Shown here in pieces: positions 35,881 through 46,635 of a stretch of DNA of 64,000 nt. Below the pieces are notes generated by a model. It made no database searches. It had not been told where the DNA came from and saw nothing but the letters and a program-made list of their open reading frames with translations. The translations under genes and the position numbers were made by a program. Numbering within the stretch: position 1 is the first letter of the stretch; each line of letters starts with the position of its first letter. Source of the DNA: Terebella lapidaria (lineage: Eukaryota > Annelida > Polychaeta > Terebellida > Terebellidae); NCBI GenBank assembly GCA_949152475.1, contig OX424564.1, forward strand, positions 6,944,001 through 7,008,000, written 5' to 3'.

Positions 35881-36885
35881 TATTGTGATCAATAATAGAC
35901 TCAACTAGCAAGAAATAATGTTAACTTATTTGGTCACAGCCGTAGAATCTCTACTGGACAAAGCCTTCACCTTGTTGAGCCCAATAATAAATATTTCTTG
36001 TCCTAACTATTTTCATTATGGTCAATAATAGACTTAACATGTGAGAATAATGTTAACTTATTCGGTTACACCCAGAAATTTATACCGGACAAAACCTTAA
36101 CCTTGTTGAGCTTACCTTGTTGAGCCCAATAATAAATATTTCTTGTCTTAACTATTTTCATTGTGGTCAATAATAGAATTAACATGTAAAAAAAATTTCA
36201 ACTTATTAGGTTACACCGAGAAATTTCTACCGGACAAAACCTTAACCTTGTTGAGCTCAATAATAATTGTTTCTCATCTTAACTATTTTCATTGAGGTCA
36301 ATAATAGACTTTACTAGCAAAACAAATGTCAACTCATTTGGTTACAGACATAAAATGTCTACTGGACAGAATCTTTACCTTGTTGAGCCCAATAATGAAT
36401 ATTTCTTGTCTTAATTATTTTCATTGTGGTCAATGATAGACTAAACTAGTAAAAATAATGTTAACTTATTCAGTACACTCATGAAATCTGTAATGGACAT
36501 ACTTTCACCTTGTTGAGCTTAATAATAAATATTTCTCATCTTAACTATTTTTATTGTGGTCAATAATAGACTTAACTAGTGAAAATAATGTCAACTCATT
36601 CGGTTACACCAATGAAATTTGTACTGGACGAAACCTTTACCTTGTTGAGGTTAATATTTTGTTGAGGTTAATATTTCTTGTCTTAGCTATTTTTATTGTG
36701 GTCAATAATAGACTTAACTACTAAAAATAATATTAACTTATTCAGTTACACCCATGAAATCTGTACTGGACAAAACCTTCACCTTGTTGAGCTTAATATA
36801 AACGTTTCTCGTCTTAACTATTTTTATTGTGGACAATAATAGACGTAACTAGTAAAACTAATGTTAACTTATTCAGTAATATTGT
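35881..36885 (+). repeat. Satellite, ~131-bp unit, about eight copies
   Basis: The marker 'gtcaataatagac' recurs at about 35887, 36021, 36166, 36297, 36429, 36559, 36701 and 36832. Most steps are 130-134 bp; two longer steps are explained by small local duplications around 'ccttgttgagc' and 'ttgttgaggttaat'. Directly adjacent to the 121-bp satellite. Confidence 0.9.
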
Positions 36886-37470
36886 CCTGTTTTCACTGAA
36901 AACATCAGTTCTCCATTCTGAACAAGAAACCAGTGTCATTACTTTCCATTGTACAGGCTATTGGAATGATCATACATGTCAAAATGGATATTTCACAATT
37001 CTGTAATAAGTTAGGCTGTTAACATATTAATATTTATATGATCTTTCTAAAAAAAAAACGATTGGTTTCGTGTGACAGCCCTTCCCAACAACACTTCCAA
37101 ATATTATTGAGATTCGTCGAAAACTGCCATCTGTAGAGCGTTCACAAGCCATGTGTCTCAAACAGGCTGTTTTCAATGCAAAATGTGTCCCCAAACGACC
37201 AATTCAGTTGCCACGGCAACCAAAATCGATTGGTGTCGGGATCTTACCAAAATATATGTGCCTGCAAAAAATAATGGTGATCGGGTGAGAATTGCAGCCT
37301 GTAGCGCGTTCACAAGAAAATCTCTGCGGACGCGCACGCGGACGACGAAACCAAATACATAGTATCCGCAGAACTTTGTTCGGGGGATACAATTATTATG
37401 AAGTCTGTGTACAAGTGTTTTCACACCAAAGGACAATTTGTGCATATCGTGCCATTTTGCGCATTTCCGG
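36886..37470. other. Spacer, no gene seen
   Basis: Contains an isolated X-box-like GTTGCCACGGCAAC at about 37208-37221. No exon recognised. Confidence 0.5.
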
Positions 37471-37474
37471 CATA

Positions 37475-37955
37475 CCGTCAAACTTCTAATAGACGCCGGG
37501 TTTCTAATAAACGCCAGGTTCTAATAGACGCCGGGGGTTCAGGTATACTGAAATTAATACACGCCGAGTTTTAACAAACGCCGGGTCTACGTACATTGTG
37601 TAACATAGCAACGTAAAGATACTAGTACAGGCCTGGTGTGGAAGAAATATTTCTGTAGTATTTGATGCCATAGGAACGAAAATAGAATACCTCGCTGCAC
37701 GTGCTGTAGAACAAACAGATACTAGATCAACGTCAACGCGTCCCAGTCGGGAATTCCCAGCTTTTAAAATCTAAACTGTCGTCCGATTTGTCATATCGTA
37801 ACACAGGCCTCGCCGATTCAAATAAACGCCGGGTCCAGACAACGACTGAAATCAATAAACGCCGGGTTCTAGTAAACGCTGGGTTCTAATAGACGCCGGG
37901 TCTACAGTGTAACTGAAATCAATAGACGCCCGGGCGTCTATTAGAAGTTTAACGG
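37475..37955. mobile_element. MITE with AATAAACGCCGGG subrepeats, TA target site
   Basis: Terminal inverted repeats (CCGTCAAACTTCTAATAGAC at the left; its complement with one mismatch, C to T at position 5, at the right) are flanked by TA (37473-37474 and 37956-37957). The interior repeatedly contains 'taataaacgccggg', clustered at both ends (37490-37590 and 37815-37925). About 480 bp, no ORF. A TA target and short TIRs suggest a Tc1/mariner- or PIF-type source transposase. Confidence 0.75.
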
Positions 37956-38017
37956 TATGTGTCGAGCCTTATGAGGAATTTGAGGCGCTCCATCTTTCAA
38001 TAAATGCAACATCAAGC

Positions 38018-38326
38018 ATACCAAATGGCATATTCAGAAATAAAAATCTAAAATCTGATCAAATACATGTAGTTTTTTTTTAGAAAAGACAAGGTGCAAA
38101 TTTGGCATTTTACCTAAGAAGGTCAAATTCAAGGTCACCACACAATACTTCCCATTTGAAGTACCAGTAATAAGCCCTAGCTTCAAGCTTTCTATGAATA
38201 CAGTTGGGGCAGCTCCCATCATAAAAGAAAAAAGTAGCAAAAAATTCTGCATCCAACATTTTCTTCAAAGGGTGAATGTTTTTTGCCTAGACACAACGCC
38301 ATGCCAATAGGTTATCGGACCGAAGG
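38018..38326 (+). mobile_element. Internally deleted AGGTCA-type element fragment
   Basis: It shares 'ggtcaaattcaaggtcaccac', 'ctatgaatacagt...cagctccca' and the 3' end 'caatgcaataggttatcgg'-like sequence with copy 1, but most of the interior is missing. Confidence 0.6.
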
Positions 38327-39466
38327 TTTTTAAAACATGATGGAAGCTAACTTTCGAAATATCTGCATGAGCATGAGGAAACATTCATTATGGTTTTATT
38401 CAATTCAGGAGACAAGTTAACGTTGCATAACTTTCAAAGCTATTTTCTTAGTTGGAGATGTTGGATATAGACCTTCCAACTCCAAGTGCCCAAAAGAGTA
38501 AATGCACACCGGAGATGAGCAAATTATTCAAAAGATGCTTGGATGGAGATTAGGTGAATGGCACACATTTCAATCATTATTTTCATTAATCAGTTTGTTG
38601 AAAATTTATGTACTAAAGCCACTCATTTTACTGCAGTCCAAAAAATGTGATATCTTTTCTGTGTATCACACTGGCGTCAATATGTTTCATATTGTCCTTT
38701 TCCCCAATCGTGTGTTTTTCCTAAGTACTACTAAGTGACTACAGATAAATGGAATCATAGCTTAACAGGGTGCTACGTCGTATTTCTCAAGCGTACTTTT
38801 GTCTAAGCGGCGTTTTGCACTCGACATTCAGTATTTTGAGTCCATAGAAACACTTACAGAGCCGATCTGATCTTATCTGCCATGTTTTCTAAAACATGGC
38901 GTTATACTTGTATGATATCATTTAATCATAAGTAACATGTGCAGTGAAGATGATTTGAAATTTCTGCACGCTATGACTTTGGGTATCATAACGCCTCATC
39001 AAGGTTTCAACCGTTATAACATATCATAATGCACCACAGAACTTATGCACCACAGAACTTTAGGCATACCATCATAAGACACCCCTCTATAACGTTACGG
39101 CGTAATATCATACTACATCTCTCTTGGAAGTCTTAACGATATCATAATGCACCCAAGAAATTTATGACATATCATAATGCTACAATGGACGTAATGACCT
39201 GATATCATAAGTAAAACATTGCATCTCACAAATACAACTCGCGGCACGGCCGATTTCACCAGATTTTTACTACGAACGAGATAGGCGTTTTTGCTTCGTT
39301 TCCAATAGTCTTGAAAATGCATTCTTAATTGGGCATATATGAGATAACATACATTCAAAATTTCATTGGATTGTCAAATATTGGCGCCGACCATAATTGT
39401 TATTTCATAATAGTTAGATACCATCTGCTTAATATATCGCAAATATGAATGACATTAAAAAAAATT
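38327..39466. other. Spacer, no gene seen
   Basis: A loose repeat of 'catatcataatgca' words occurs at 39000-39190. No coding feature recognised. Confidence 0.45.
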
Positions 39467-40720
39467 AGCCCAAAGGCTAAGATTGGTTACCGGACAATTT
39501 TGGTTTGGCCATGGCAGCATTGGCAGGTAACAGACCTTGAGATTTATCAATCAAGGTTCGCAGTGTGAACATGTGACCTTGAGATTTACCAATCAAGGTC
39601 ATCCATGTGAACTTCGATGTCACCATTACATGTATGTGTGCGGCATTTGATATTCTATATGTTCATAATACAAAGATATATCTGGATGGAATCATTCAGG
39701 TCAATTTACACATTCCGAGTCAGACAGTTGGCACTCAAGGTCATCTGAGGTCAAGTTCAAGGTCATCATTAGTTGTGCCATATATGTCTTCCTATATGTT
39801 CATAATGCAAACATAAGCTCTATGTGCAAAGCATTTCATCTATAGAGGCAAATCTGGACATTTTTTTTCTACCCCAAAATGGCTGTTTTGACCTTTCAAG
39901 GTCATCGAAGGTCAAAATCAAGGTCACCACATAAATCGCCATATATGACTTCCCATTTGAAAGTGCCAATTTCTAAGCTCTATCTTCAAGCGTTCTATGA
40001 GTACAGTTGTGGCAGCTCCCATTATGAAGGAAAAAAGTGTCGAAAATTTTTCAAGTCCCAACATTTTTTTTTCAAAGGGTGAAAAAAATTTTTTGTCTAG
40101 AAATGACCCAAAATGGATAGTAACACGATTTGGGGAAAAAAAAAAATTTTCACCAACCCGTCAAAAATTCGAAATGGCCGCCGCACAGAGACCGGCGATT
40201 CAAGGGCAACAAAATTTAAAAACATCATAAAGGTACATAAGGGGAATCTTTTGAAACGATAATCTCAAAACTGATCAGACAGTTTTCGAGAAAAGACAGA
40301 CCAGCTGCAAATTTGAGCATTGCTGTTTTGACCTTTCAAGGTCATCCAAGGTCAAATTCAAGGTCACAACACAAATCGCCATATATGACTTCCTATTTGA
40401 AAGTGCCAATATCTAAACTTTTTCTAAGTCCAAAAAATTTTTTTTGCCTAGAAAATGGTCAGTAACGCGACCCAAAATGTATAGTAACGCGATTTGGGGC
40501 CAAAAAATTTTTTTTCACCGACCCGTCAAAAATTAAAAATGGCCGCCACGCGGACACCAAAACTTATACACATCATAAAGGTACATAAGGGGAATCTTTT
40601 GAAACAAAAATCTCAAAACTGATCAGACAGTTTTTGAGAAAATGGCCGCCAAAGTCCAAAATTGGTTATTTTTCGTCGAAAATGGCCACCATTTTGAGAA
40701 AAATGCGAAAATCAAAACAT
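39467..40720 (+). mobile_element. AGGTCA-rich hairpin-ended element, copy 2 (3' end replaced)
   Basis: The 5' end 'ttagcccaaaggctaa' + 'ggttaccggac' is followed by the same interior order as copy 1: TCAAGGTCA clusters at about 39890-39925 and 40330-40370, then 'gaaatggccgcc' blocks. Instead of the usual 3' hairpin it runs straight into the related 'agcaccaagggtgct' element at 40721. Confidence 0.65.
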
Positions 40721-41600
40721 AGCACCAAGGGTGCTGTAGCTTACCGGCAATCATGTGAATTGCGTAGAATACTGAATACATATAAATTGTTACACTGATG
40801 TTAAAATCTAGATGTTAAAACATGTTCGTAAATGTTGATAGAAACACATTTTCTGTATGGACTATAATACGAAATCAAGTTACATTTGAGAGATTTTTTT
40901 CGTTAATGACAAATTTTCACAGACAGTCGATTCAAAGGCAACAAAACTTATACACATCACAAAGGTACATGAGGAGAATCTTATATATGATTTTGAGGAA
41001 AACTGTCTGGATAGATTTCGAGAAAATGGCCACCAAAGGCAAAATTCATCGTTTTTTTTCGACAAAAAAGGTCGTTTTGACCTTTCAAGGTCATTGAAGG
41101 TCAAATTCAAGGTCACTAGTCAAACCGCAATATAGATTTCCCATTTGAATGTGCCAATACTCAGGCTCTATCTTGAAGTGTTCTATGAGATTACTCTGCA
41201 TAGCTCCCATTATGAAGGAAAAATTGGGTGAAATTTTCTAGGAAAAATTGGGTGAAATTTTTTAAGTCCAAAAAAATTTTCAATGGCCAAAAACAAAAAT
41301 TTTTTTTTGCTGGGAATGGCTCAAAACGAATAGTGACTTGATTTGAGACCAAAAAATTTGTTTTCGCCGACCCGTCAAAAAATCAAAATGGCCGCCACAT
41401 GCAGACCGGCGATTCAAGGGCAACGAAATTTATACATGTCATAGAGGTACATGAAAGGAATGTTTTGAAAAAAAATCTCAAAACTGATCAGACAGTTTTC
41501 GAGAAAATGGCCACCAAAGTCCAAAATTGGCAATTTTTCGTCAAAAATGGCCGCCAAATCGGCAAAAACGATTCAATCGAAAAAATTAAGAAAACGTTTT
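40721..41600 (+). mobile_element. Related element with AGCACC...GGTGCT hairpin
   Basis: It begins with AGCACCAAGGGTGCT and 'gtagcttaccggcaat', the same plan (hairpin, then TTACCGG) as the main family but different arm sequence. The interior carries TCAAGGTCA and 'aaggtcattgaaggtcaaattcaaggtca'. A second copy occupies 63358-64000. Confidence 0.65.
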
Positions 41601-41638
41601 TAGATATTGGACTGAGGTATGTTCTGACAAATTGATTG

Positions 41639-42770
41639 TTCATCAATAATTCCCCATAGACATGTTTGTCTAGTGCGACGAGTCCGAAAATAACGTCCGT
41701 TTCGCTCTACGACGCACCGTTTCCGAGATATCGACGAAAACGAAAAATACCGACTCGGCAAAAAAATTTCGGGTCAAGGTCAAAGTTCATCAATAATTCC
41801 CCATAGACATGTTTGTCTAGTGCAACGAGTCCGAAAATAACGTGTGTTTCGCTCTACGACGCACCGTTTCCGAGATATCGACGAAAACGAAAAATGCTGA
41901 CTCGGCAAAAAAATTTCGGGTCAAGGTCAAAGTTCATCCATAATACCCCTGAGACATGTTTGTCTAGTGCGACGAGTCCGAATATAACGTCCGTTTCGCT
42001 CTACGACGCACCGTTTCCGAGATATCGACGAAAACGAAAAATGCCGACTCGACAAAAAAATTTCGGGTCAAGGTCAAAGTTCATCCATAATACCCCTTAG
42101 ACATGTTTGTCTAGTGCGACGAGTCCGAAAATAACGTCCGTTTCGCTCTACGACGCACCGTTTCCGAGATATCGACGAAAACGAAAAATGCCGACTCGGC
42201 AAAAAAAATTCGGGTCAAGGTCAAAGTTCATCAATAATACCCCTTAGACATGTTTGTCTAGTGCGACGAGTCCGAAAATAACGTCCGTTTCGCTCTACGA
42301 CGCACCGTTTCCGAGATATCGACGAAAACGAAAAATGCCGACTCTGCAAAAAAATTTCGGGTCAAGGTCAAAGTTCATCCATAATACCCCTTAGACATGT
42401 TTGTCTAGTGCGACGAGTCCGAAAATAACGTCCGTTTCGCTCTACGACGCACCGTTTCCGAGATATCGACGAAAACGAAAAATGCCGACTCGGCAAAAAA
42501 ATTTCGGGTCAAGGTCAAAGTTCATCCATAATACCCCTTAGACATGTTTGTCTAGTGCGACGAGTCCGAAAATAACGTCCGTTTCGCTCTACGACGCACC
42601 GTTTCCGAGATATCGACGAAAACGAAAAATGCCGACTGGGCAAAAAAATTTCGGGTCAAGGTCAAAGTTCATCCATAATACCCCTTAGACATATTTGTCT
42701 AGGGCGACGAGTCCGAAAATAACGTCCGTTTCGCTCTACGACGCACCGTTTCCGAGATATGCAGGATGCC
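41639..42770 (+). repeat. Satellite with exact 147-bp period, eight copies
   Basis: The marker 'ttcatc(c/a)ataat' starts at 41639, 41786, 41933, 42080, 42227, 42374, 42521 and 42668; every step is 147 bp. Copies are nearly identical. Each unit contains AGACATGTTTGTCT, 'gcgacgagtccgaaaataac', 'cgctctacgacgcaccgttt' and 'tttcgggtcaaggtcaaag'. The plus-strand ORF at 41813-42100 is a repeat translation. Confidence 0.95.
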
Positions 42771-42990
42771 TCAAGGATGACTCAGCAAAAAATTATTTCG
42801 ACCTCTAGGTCAAAGGTCGTTTGAGGTATAGATCCCAAAATCAATAGGGTTCTTCCCTGGTGATATATAAACCTCCGTGCAAAATTCTGCAACTTTTGCC
42901 TGAATATTTTTTGAGTTATCGTCCGGAAACCAAGTTCCTCGATTTCATCCTCACGGACCTCACGGACCTCGGAACCGGATCAAAAAAAAA
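42690..42990 (+). repeat. Satellite tail module shared with 46073-46390
   Basis: After the last 147-bp unit the sequence diverges into 'gatatgcaggatgcctcaag', 'ggttcttccctggtg' and 'ttatcgtccggaaaccaag'. The same order appears at 46073-46390. Confidence 0.75.
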
Positions 42991-43029
42991 TTAGGCCAAG
43001 GGCCAAAGATAGGTTACCGGACAATGTTT

Positions 43030-43990
43030 AATATTTTAGGTATTAGCCAGGTCACTGGTTGAATTCAAGGTCAAGAGAATATTCAGCATATATAACATTA
43101 AGCATATATCATGTCCACAGTTGATTGCTAAGCTGTAAGTTCAATAATCAGAGAGAGATTAGCAATTTTATGCTGTAGCCTTGAAAATGAAGGGGCAAAG
43201 GTCAAATTCAAGGTCATCAAAATATTCAGTGTATATCATTTTCTATATCATGTATATCATGTCCACAATTGATTCCCAAGCCATACAGTCAATAGAGGAG
43301 CAAGATATGAGCCAGTTTGTCCTTGGACCTTAGAAATGAGGTCTGAGGTCAAATTCAAGGTCACGAGAATATTCAGCATATATCATTTCCTATATGTCCA
43401 CAATTGATTCCTAAGCTGTAAAATCGATAATAAGTGAGATATTAGCCATTTTGTCCTGTGACCTTGAAAATGAGGTCAAAGGTCAAATTCAAGGTCATGA
43501 CAATAATCTGCATATATCATTTCCTATATGTTCATAATTGATTGCTAAGCTGTAAAGTCGATAACAAGCGAGATATTAGCCATTTTGTCCTGTGACCTTG
43601 AAAATGAGGTCGAAGGTCAAATTCAAGGTCATCAGAATATTCAGCATATATCATTTCCTATATGTCCACAATTGATTCCTAAGCTGTAGAGTCGATAATA
43701 AGCGAGATATAAGCCATTTTGTGCTCTGACCTTGAAACTGAGGTCAGAGGTCAAATTCAAGGTCACGAGAATATTCAGAATATATCATTTCCTATATGTC
43801 CACAATTGATTCCTAAGCTGTAGAGTCGATAATAAGCGAGATATAAGCCATTTTGTGCTCTGACCTTGAAAGTGAGGTCAGAGGTCAAATTCAAGGTCAC
43901 GAGAATATTCAGCATATATCATTTCCTATAGGTCCACAATTGACTCCTAGTCTCTAATCTCAATATCAAGTGAGATATTAGGCATAATGT
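43030..43990 (+). repeat. ~134-bp nuclear-receptor-site satellite, block 1
   Basis: The marker 'attgattcctaagctgta' recurs every 133-135 bp (43537, 43671, 43804, 43939). One unit shows the core layout: TGACCTTGA 43459-43467, AGGTCAAAGGTCA 43473-43485 and TCAAGGTCA 43489-43497. Confidence 0.88.
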
Positions 43991-44329
43991 GTCCCATTAT
44001 AAAGCATAGGAGAATTTAACATGGGAAAGTCCCATTTGAGCCGAGTTTGGGCCAAAATGGCCCACTTCGAGCGATTCAAGCGCAACGAAATTTATAGACA
44101 TCATAGGAGTACATATGAGGAGTGTTATTTATCAAAAAGAAAAAAAGTTACTGAACAGATTTTGAGAAAATGGCCGCCAAAGTCCAAAATCAGGCATTTT
44201 TCGTCGAAAACTGCCGCCATTTTGAAAAATTAGCCCAATGGGCTAGAAAGGTTATCGGAGAAATATACAGAGTTAAGCCGAGAAAGTTGTTGGTCAAATT
44301 CAAGGTGACCACTGAAATCGCCATATCTC

Positions 44330-45415
44330 TAACCTTGAAAATGGGATCAAAGGTTAAATTCTAGATCACCAATCTATTCAGCATACATCATTTCCTATAT
44401 GTTCACTATGGACCCCTAAGCTGTAAATTTGATAATAAGCGAGATATAAGCCATTTTGTAATCTGACTTTGAAAATAAAATGACACCTTGAAATTTAGGT
44501 CAAAGGTCAAACTCAATATCATTAAAATATTCAGAATATCTCATTTCCTATATGTTCACAATTGATTCCTAAGCTGTAAAGTCGATAATAAGCAAGATAT
44601 TAGCCATTTTGTCCTGTGACCTTGAAATTTAGGTCAAAAGTCAAATTCAAGGTCACTAGAATATTCAGCATATATCATTTCCTATATGTTCACAATTGAT
44701 TCCTAAGCTGTAAAGTCGATAATAGGCGAGATATTAGCAATTTTGTCCTGTGACCTTGGAAATGAGGTCAAAGGTCAAATTCAAGGTCATGAGAATATTC
44801 AGCATATATCATTTCCTATATGCCCACAATTGATTCCTAAGCTGTAAAGTCGATAATAAGTCAGATATTAGCCATTTTGTCCTGTGACCTTGAAATGAGG
44901 TCAAAGGTCAAATTCAAGGTCATGACAATAATCTGCATATATCATTTCCTATATGTTCATAATTGATTGCTAAGCTGTAAAGTCGATAACAAGCGAGATA
45001 TTAGCCATTTTGTCCTGTGACCTTGAAAATGAGTTCGAAGGTCAAATTCAAGGTCATCAGAATATTCAGCATATATCATTTCCTATATCTCCACAATTGA
45101 TTCCTAAGCTGTAGAGTCGATAATAAGCGAGATATAAGCCATTTTGTGCTCTGACCTTGAAACTGAGGTCTGAGGTCAAATTCAAGGTCACGAGAATATT
45201 CAGCATATATTATTTCCTATGTGTTCACAATTGATTCCTAAGCTGTAGAGTCGATAATAAGCGAGATATAAGCCATTTTGTGCTCTGACCTTGAAACTGA
45301 GGTCAGAGGTCAAATTCAAGGTCACGAGAATATTCAGCATATATCATTTCCTATATGTCCACAATTGATTCCTAGTCTCTAATCTCAATATCAAGTGAGA
45401 TATTAGGCATAATGT
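44330..45415 (+). repeat. ~134-bp nuclear-receptor-site satellite, block 2
   Basis: Same unit as block 1; ends in the same 'cctagtctctaatctcaata' junction (about 45372 and 43945), so the blocks are duplicated together with their right flank. Confidence 0.85.
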
Positions 45416-45655
45416 GTCCCATTATAAAGCATAGGAGAATTTAACATGGGAAAGTCCTATTTGGGCCGAGTTTGGGCCAAAATGGCCCACTTCGAGCGAT
45501 TCAAGCGCAACGAAATTTATAGACATCATAGAAGTACATATGAGGAGTCTTATGTATCAAAAAGAAAAAAAGTTACTGAACAGATTTTGAGAAAATGGCC
45601 GCCAAAGTCCAAAATCAGGCCTTTTTCGTCGAAAATGGCCGCCATTTTGAAGGAA

Positions 45656-46061
45656 AAGCGAAAATCAAAAAACTAAAAAATACCTCCTTCTTGAATTATT
45701 TTTAAGTATTTTTCTGCAAAATTTCAGAAAAATTCGCCCGTAAACAAAAAAGATAAAAATGTGGACGACGACGGACGACGACGACGGACGACGGACGACG
45801 GACGCAACGCCATGCCAATAGGTTATCGGACCATAGGTCCGGTAACCTAAAAAATGCGAAAATCAAAAAACTAAAAAATACCTCCTTCTTGAATTATTTT
45901 TAAGTATTTTTGTGCAAAATTTCAGAAATATTCGCCTGTAAACAAAAAAGATAAAAATGTGGACGACGACGACGACGGACGACGACAGACGACGGACGAC
46001 GGACGACGGACGCAACGCCATGCCAATAGGTTATCGGACCATAGGTCCGGTAACCTAAAAA
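45656..46061 (+). repeat. Tandem duplication of the element's 3' terminal module (2 x ~200 bp)
   Basis: The stretch from 'gcgaaaatcaaaaaactaaa' through the (GAC)n tract and the 3' hairpin occurs at about 45656-45850 and again, directly after, at 45853-46061. A shorter relative is at 48476-48620. Confidence 0.88.
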
Positions 46062-46072
46062 AGTACACCCTA

Positions 46073-46620
46073 GAGATGTTTGTCTAGGGCGACGAGTCCG
46101 AAAATAACGTCCGTTTCGCTCTACGATGCACGGTTTCTGAGATATGCAGGAAGCCTCAAGGATGAATCAGCAAAAAATTATTTTGACCTCTAGGTCAAAG
46201 GTCGTTTGACGGATCGATCCCAAAATCAATAGGGTTCTTCCCTGGTGGCATATGAACCTCCATGCCGAGTTCTGCAACTATTGCATAAATATTTTTCCAG
46301 TTATCGTCCGGAAACCAAGTCTCAAAATTAGCCTTGATTTCATCCTCACGGACCTCACGGACCTCGGATCCGGCTCAAAAAGAATAGGGTTCTTCCACAT
46401 ATCATTTCTGACTTGTGGTGAAAATTTGACAAGGATCCGTCAAGGCAATCTAAAGTTATCGTCCGGAAACCAAAAGTGGCGGAAGAAGAAAAAAAAAAAA
46501 AAAAAAAAAATTCTGCTAAAACCATAAAGGCATTTCTGCCGAAATGCCTTAATTACAGACCCGGACGGACGACGGACGAAAAACCACGATAATAGCTTAT
46601 CGGCCCAAAGGGCCGGTAAA
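46073..46620 (+). mobile_element. Related element ending in a GGCCC-AAA-GGGCC hairpin
   Basis: It begins with the 147-bp satellite/tail module, then a poly-A run (46488-46510), then 'gcatttctgccgaaatgcc' (a perfect short hairpin near 46530-46548), a GACGGAC tract, and the 3' end CTTATCGGCCC / AAA / GGGCCGGTAAAC at about 46596-46621. Confidence 0.65.
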
Positions 46621-46635
46621 CTAAAAACTAAAAAA

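Larger units (their letters stand above)
42991..45850 (+). mobile_element. AGGTCA-array hairpin element, copy 3 (with internal 134-bp satellite)
   Basis: The 5' end is 'ttaggccaagggccaa' + AGGTTACCGGAC. The 3' terminal hairpin is at 45821-45847 (GGTTATCGGACC / ATA / GGTCCGGTAACC). A further 5' end occurs internally at 44230 (TTAGCCCAATGGGCTA), so at least two copies are joined or nested. The interior is the ~134-bp satellite plus an 'aacatgggaaagtcc...gtttgggccaaaatggccca' block seen at about 44018 and 45443. Confidence 0.7.

Noticed and set aside
41813..42100. 95-aa ORF with internal repetition
   Set aside because: It is a translation of the 147-bp satellite (147 is divisible by 3, so the frame stays open by construction).
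44021..45676. ORFs starting MGKSHLSRVWAKMAHFERF, seen twice
   Set aside because: They translate the duplicated 'gtttgggccaaaatggccca' block of the repeat family; no domain, and conserved only because the DNA is duplicated.
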